Positions 5,424 to 7,275 of a DNA stretch of 7,275 bases are shown piece by piece (the stretch's first letter is position 1; each line of letters opens with the position of its first letter). Where the stretch lies: the NCBI GenBank assembly GCA_028703745.1, contig JAQVME010000063.1, positions 1 through 7,275 of the forward strand. The letters are read 5' to 3'. Both the position numbers and the translations under genes were made by a program. The notes under the pieces are model-generated. The model made no database searches and had not been told where the DNA came from. It was given only the letters and a program-made list of their open reading frames with translations. This DNA is from Clostridia bacterium (GTDB lineage Bacteria; Bacillota; Clostridia; Christensenellales; DTU072).

Positions 5424-7275
5424 CTAGTCTTTGAACCTAGGCGTCAGTCTACGTTTTCTCTTTTTTAATTTGTTTGCAATTACGACGGACAGCAACGTTA
5501 TGAGGGCGGCGGCAAGACCTATACCGCCATAGAACATATACATACTGTATTCTTCAAAGAATGTCGCTTCTCTCAATGCGCCCACTCCGCTGACGTTCGA
5601 CGAGGTGAACGTCACGTAGCCGTCCTCAACTGTATAATCCGTCAAAAGTTCTATGCTGCCATCCCTATGCTGTACGACTACGGGAGAGCCTTCGCTGAGC
5701 GATAATTTCAAGGTATAGGTATATTCGCCTTCAAACTCTCCATTGACTGAAAGGCTGCTGAAACTGTTCAATACGCTGCCTTTGTTCGGGGTAGAGGCAA
5801 GAGCCGCCGCAACAAAATCTTTCATCATAACGAACGCGCCGCTATCCGTGCCGAGTTCTTTCAAACTAACGGTTGCGTCGTGAGGCATTTCGCCCTCGAG
5901 TTTTATGTCGTCTGTTTCTATCGAACGTCTATGTATTGTCAACTTGCCGGGAATGTAGCGCAATAGATAATTGACTGCCGAACCGCCCGTAGCGGCTATT
6001 TCGTAGGCGCCGGGATCCTCGGGAACGTTCCTCACCCTGGGAACCACGGAAAGGCTGCTTAAGCCATCCTGCCCTTTGAAGCCTGTATATAAAAACTCGG
6101 GAGTATAGTCGTCACCTTCAAAAATGACGGCGTCCTTGACTGTCACGTCAAGCTGGCTTCTGGCAATAGTAATTGTTGCCGTGGCGCTGCCTATTGCCTC
6201 ATAGTTTATGTCGTTTATGGCAGCATAAACCGTATACTCTCCGGCATTAATAAGATACTCACTACTGTACGAAACCGTAACATTGACTTCGTCCTGTGGC
6301 AAAACATTGTAGGCAACGGCTTGAATGTACGCTTTGTTGTGTCCGTCGTATACGTACATATTGCTTCCTACGAAAGCTATGCTAATGCGTCTGGGGCTTA
6401 CCGTAAGCTTAAGTCTTATGCCAACAGAATTATAATTTGCGCCGTCGGAAGGTATGAAGGTCGCCGCGTACTCTGTGACATTGCTGTTATGAACCGACGG
6501 CATAATACCGGAATCGTCCCAATAGAACTGTCCGGGAATGTCGGCTTGCCCGTTTATTACCGAAGATGACAGCGTGTCACCGTAGGTTATGGCGCCGGCA
6601 ACGGGAGGTGCGTCAGCGGAGAATTCCGGCGTTGCCCTTTGTATGTGAAGATATCTCACCTCGGTAAAAATAACCGTATAATTCTTTCCGGCGTCTACGT
6701 TGCTGTACCTGAAAGCATATTGTCCGGCTGCCTCGCCCGCATCCCTCGTTATGTTGCCTTTCAGCACTGTCACCTTGTCGTTGAATCTCAAATCTTCTTC
6801 GTTTACTACGAAATTTATGCCGTCCGCCACGCGGTTGCCGCCGGCGTCGGGATATGCCGCATCGGCTTGCCCAAATATCTTGGTGTAAACGGGGATGGAC
6901 ACCCTGAGCGCCTTAGGAAACACCGTAAAATAATTCGGCACATATATGATGTCATAATTCGGATTGTTGTCGTTTATCAGCGAATGCTGTTCGATGAGAT
7001 ACCGCCCAGCCTCCTCGCCTGCGACTCTTCTTATGTCGCCGGTCAGACTTATTTCGTCGTTCTCGAGAATGGAATAACCCAGAATCGGGTCTCCCTCGCC
7101 GTATCTTTTGGATACCGAATCCGCCATTATGTGCAATTGTTTGCGCATAACAAACAGTCTTGCCGACACGTTTGAAATATCAATAATATATCCGTCTGCG
7201 TTGCCGTTGTCACGGAGGCGTATCTCATAGCCGTCGTCCTCGTTGACTATGAGGTTTTGTCCAATGACATATATT
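5424..7275 (-). CDS. Large cell-surface protein with MBG/YDG-type repeats and C-terminal membrane anchor (5' end outside window)
   Basis: The frame is open from the window edge (first complete codon at 7274) to TAG at 5424, giving 616 residues; a GTG at 7169 is internal, not the start. About five Ig-like repeats follow one another: roughly 43-121 (KRYGEGDPILGYSI...GDIRRVAGEEAGRYLI), 122-213 (GNITRDAGEAAGQYAF, KNYTVIF), 214-295 (ITYGDTL, GQFYWDDSG, FIPSDGANYNSV), 296-373 (YVYDGHNKAY, NAGEYTVYA) and 374-451 (GAYEIAATGGSAVNYLL). These resemble MBG_2/YDG repeats of bacterial surface proteins. Residues 452-575 form a different domain ending TVEDGYVTFTSSN, often seen next to anchors. One transmembrane helix (about 578-600) and a KLKKRKRR tail give an outside repeat stalk, with no LPXTG sorting motif. 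Adhesion or a structural stalk is the likely role, by inference. The promoter and signal peptide lie outside the window. Confidence 0.9.
   Translation of the reverse strand, partial: IYVIGQNLIVNEDDGYEIRLRDNGNADGYIIDISNVSARLFVMRKQLHIMADSVSKRYGEGDPILGYSILENDEISLTGDIRRVAGEEAGRYLIEQHSLINDNNPNYDIIYVPNYFTVFPKALRVSIPVYTKIFGQADAAYPDAGGNRVADGINFVVNEEDLRFNDKVTVLKGNITRDAGEAAGQYAFRYSNVDAGKNYTVIFTEVRYLHIQRATPEFSADAPPVAGAITYGDTLSSSVINGQADIPGQFYWDDSGIMPSVHNSNVTEYAATFIPSDGANYNSVGIRLKLTVSPRRISIAFVGSNMYVYDGHNKAYIQAVAYNVLPQDEVNVTVSYSSEYLINAGEYTVYAAINDINYEAIGSATATITIARSQLDVTVKDAVIFEGDDYTPEFLYTGFKGQDGLSSLSVVPRVRNVPEDPGAYEIAATGGSAVNYLLRYIPGKLTIHRRSIETDDIKLEGEMPHDATVSLKELGTDSGAFVMMKDFVAAALASTPNKGSVLNSFSSLSVNGEFEGEYTYTLKLSLSEGSPVVVQHRDGSIELLTDYTVEDGYVTFTSSNVSGVGALREATFFEEYSMYMFYGGIGLAAALITLLSVVIANKLKKRKRRLTPRFKD
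5922..7148 (-). repeat. Diverged tandem domain repeats within the surface protein
   Basis: About five units of 78-92 codons lie end to end: 7148-6912, 6911-6636, 6635-6390, 6389-6156 and 6155-5922. The first two are the most alike, sharing the pattern G-[DN]-I-x-R-x-AGE-x-AG-x-Y about 94 codons apart. The others keep only the NY and (A/P)G-x-Y landmarks. Boundaries are approximate and drawn from the protein pattern, not from DNA identity. Confidence 0.65.

Noticed and set aside
5423..5441. CCTAG/CTAGG hairpin over the surface-protein stop codon as a terminator
   Set aside because: Only five base pairs around a nine-base loop, with no T-run after it on the - strand.
7167..7169. GTG as the start of the surface-protein gene
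   Set aside because: The same frame is open for another 35 codons to the window edge with repeat-like sequence (NEDDGYEIRLRDNG), and no Shine-Dalgarno or signal peptide follows the GTG.
6639..7175. 178-codon open frame on the + strand inside the surface-protein region
   Set aside because: It is antisense to a convincing repeat protein, its translation shows no recognisable domain, and it has no good ribosome site.

Overview
The window looks like chromosomal DNA of a low-to-mid GC, Gram-positive-type anaerobe, most plausibly a Clostridia-like Firmicute. The evidence is a lipoprotein-type amino-acid binding protein, strong GGAGG ribosome binding sites, A/T-flanked rho-independent terminators, a tRNA with encoded CCA, and a surface protein built from MBG/YDG-type repeats with a C-terminal membrane anchor. 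The taxonomic call is inference. No phage, CRISPR array, transposase or obvious new multi-gene system is visible.

Left part (1-1687, + strand): the last ~50 codons of a TrkA-type K+ uptake regulator, apparently carrying a one-base frameshift near its end, are followed closely by trkH, the K+-translocating membrane subunit. A hairpin with T-runs on both strands closes this unit and also the convergent operon to its right.

Centre (1737-4135, - strand): a complete polar amino-acid ABC uptake operon, transcribed right to left as lipoprotein binding protein, permease, ATPase. A good sigma70-type promoter lies just upstream of the binding-protein gene. A hairpin separates that gene from the permease gene. 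Both downstream genes start with GTG, whereas the binding-protein gene has ATG behind GGAGG. Together these suggest more binding protein is made than membrane complex.

Middle-right (4194-5423): an unassigned six-helix membrane protein (- strand) has its own near-consensus promoter. That promoter overlaps one arm of a 10-bp inverted repeat whose other arm sits in a probable dispersed repeat. Next come a complete tRNA-Lys(CTT) gene with promoter and terminator (+ strand), then a very AT-rich stretch with no intact gene. The stretch holds the remains of a ~48-codon ribbon-helix-helix-like gene (- strand) with an intact ribosome binding site and start but two in-frame stops.

Right edge (5424-7275, - strand): the C-terminal 616 residues of a large surface protein, with about five Ig-like MBG/YDG-type repeats, a juxtamembrane domain, one transmembrane helix and a basic tail. 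Its start lies beyond the window.
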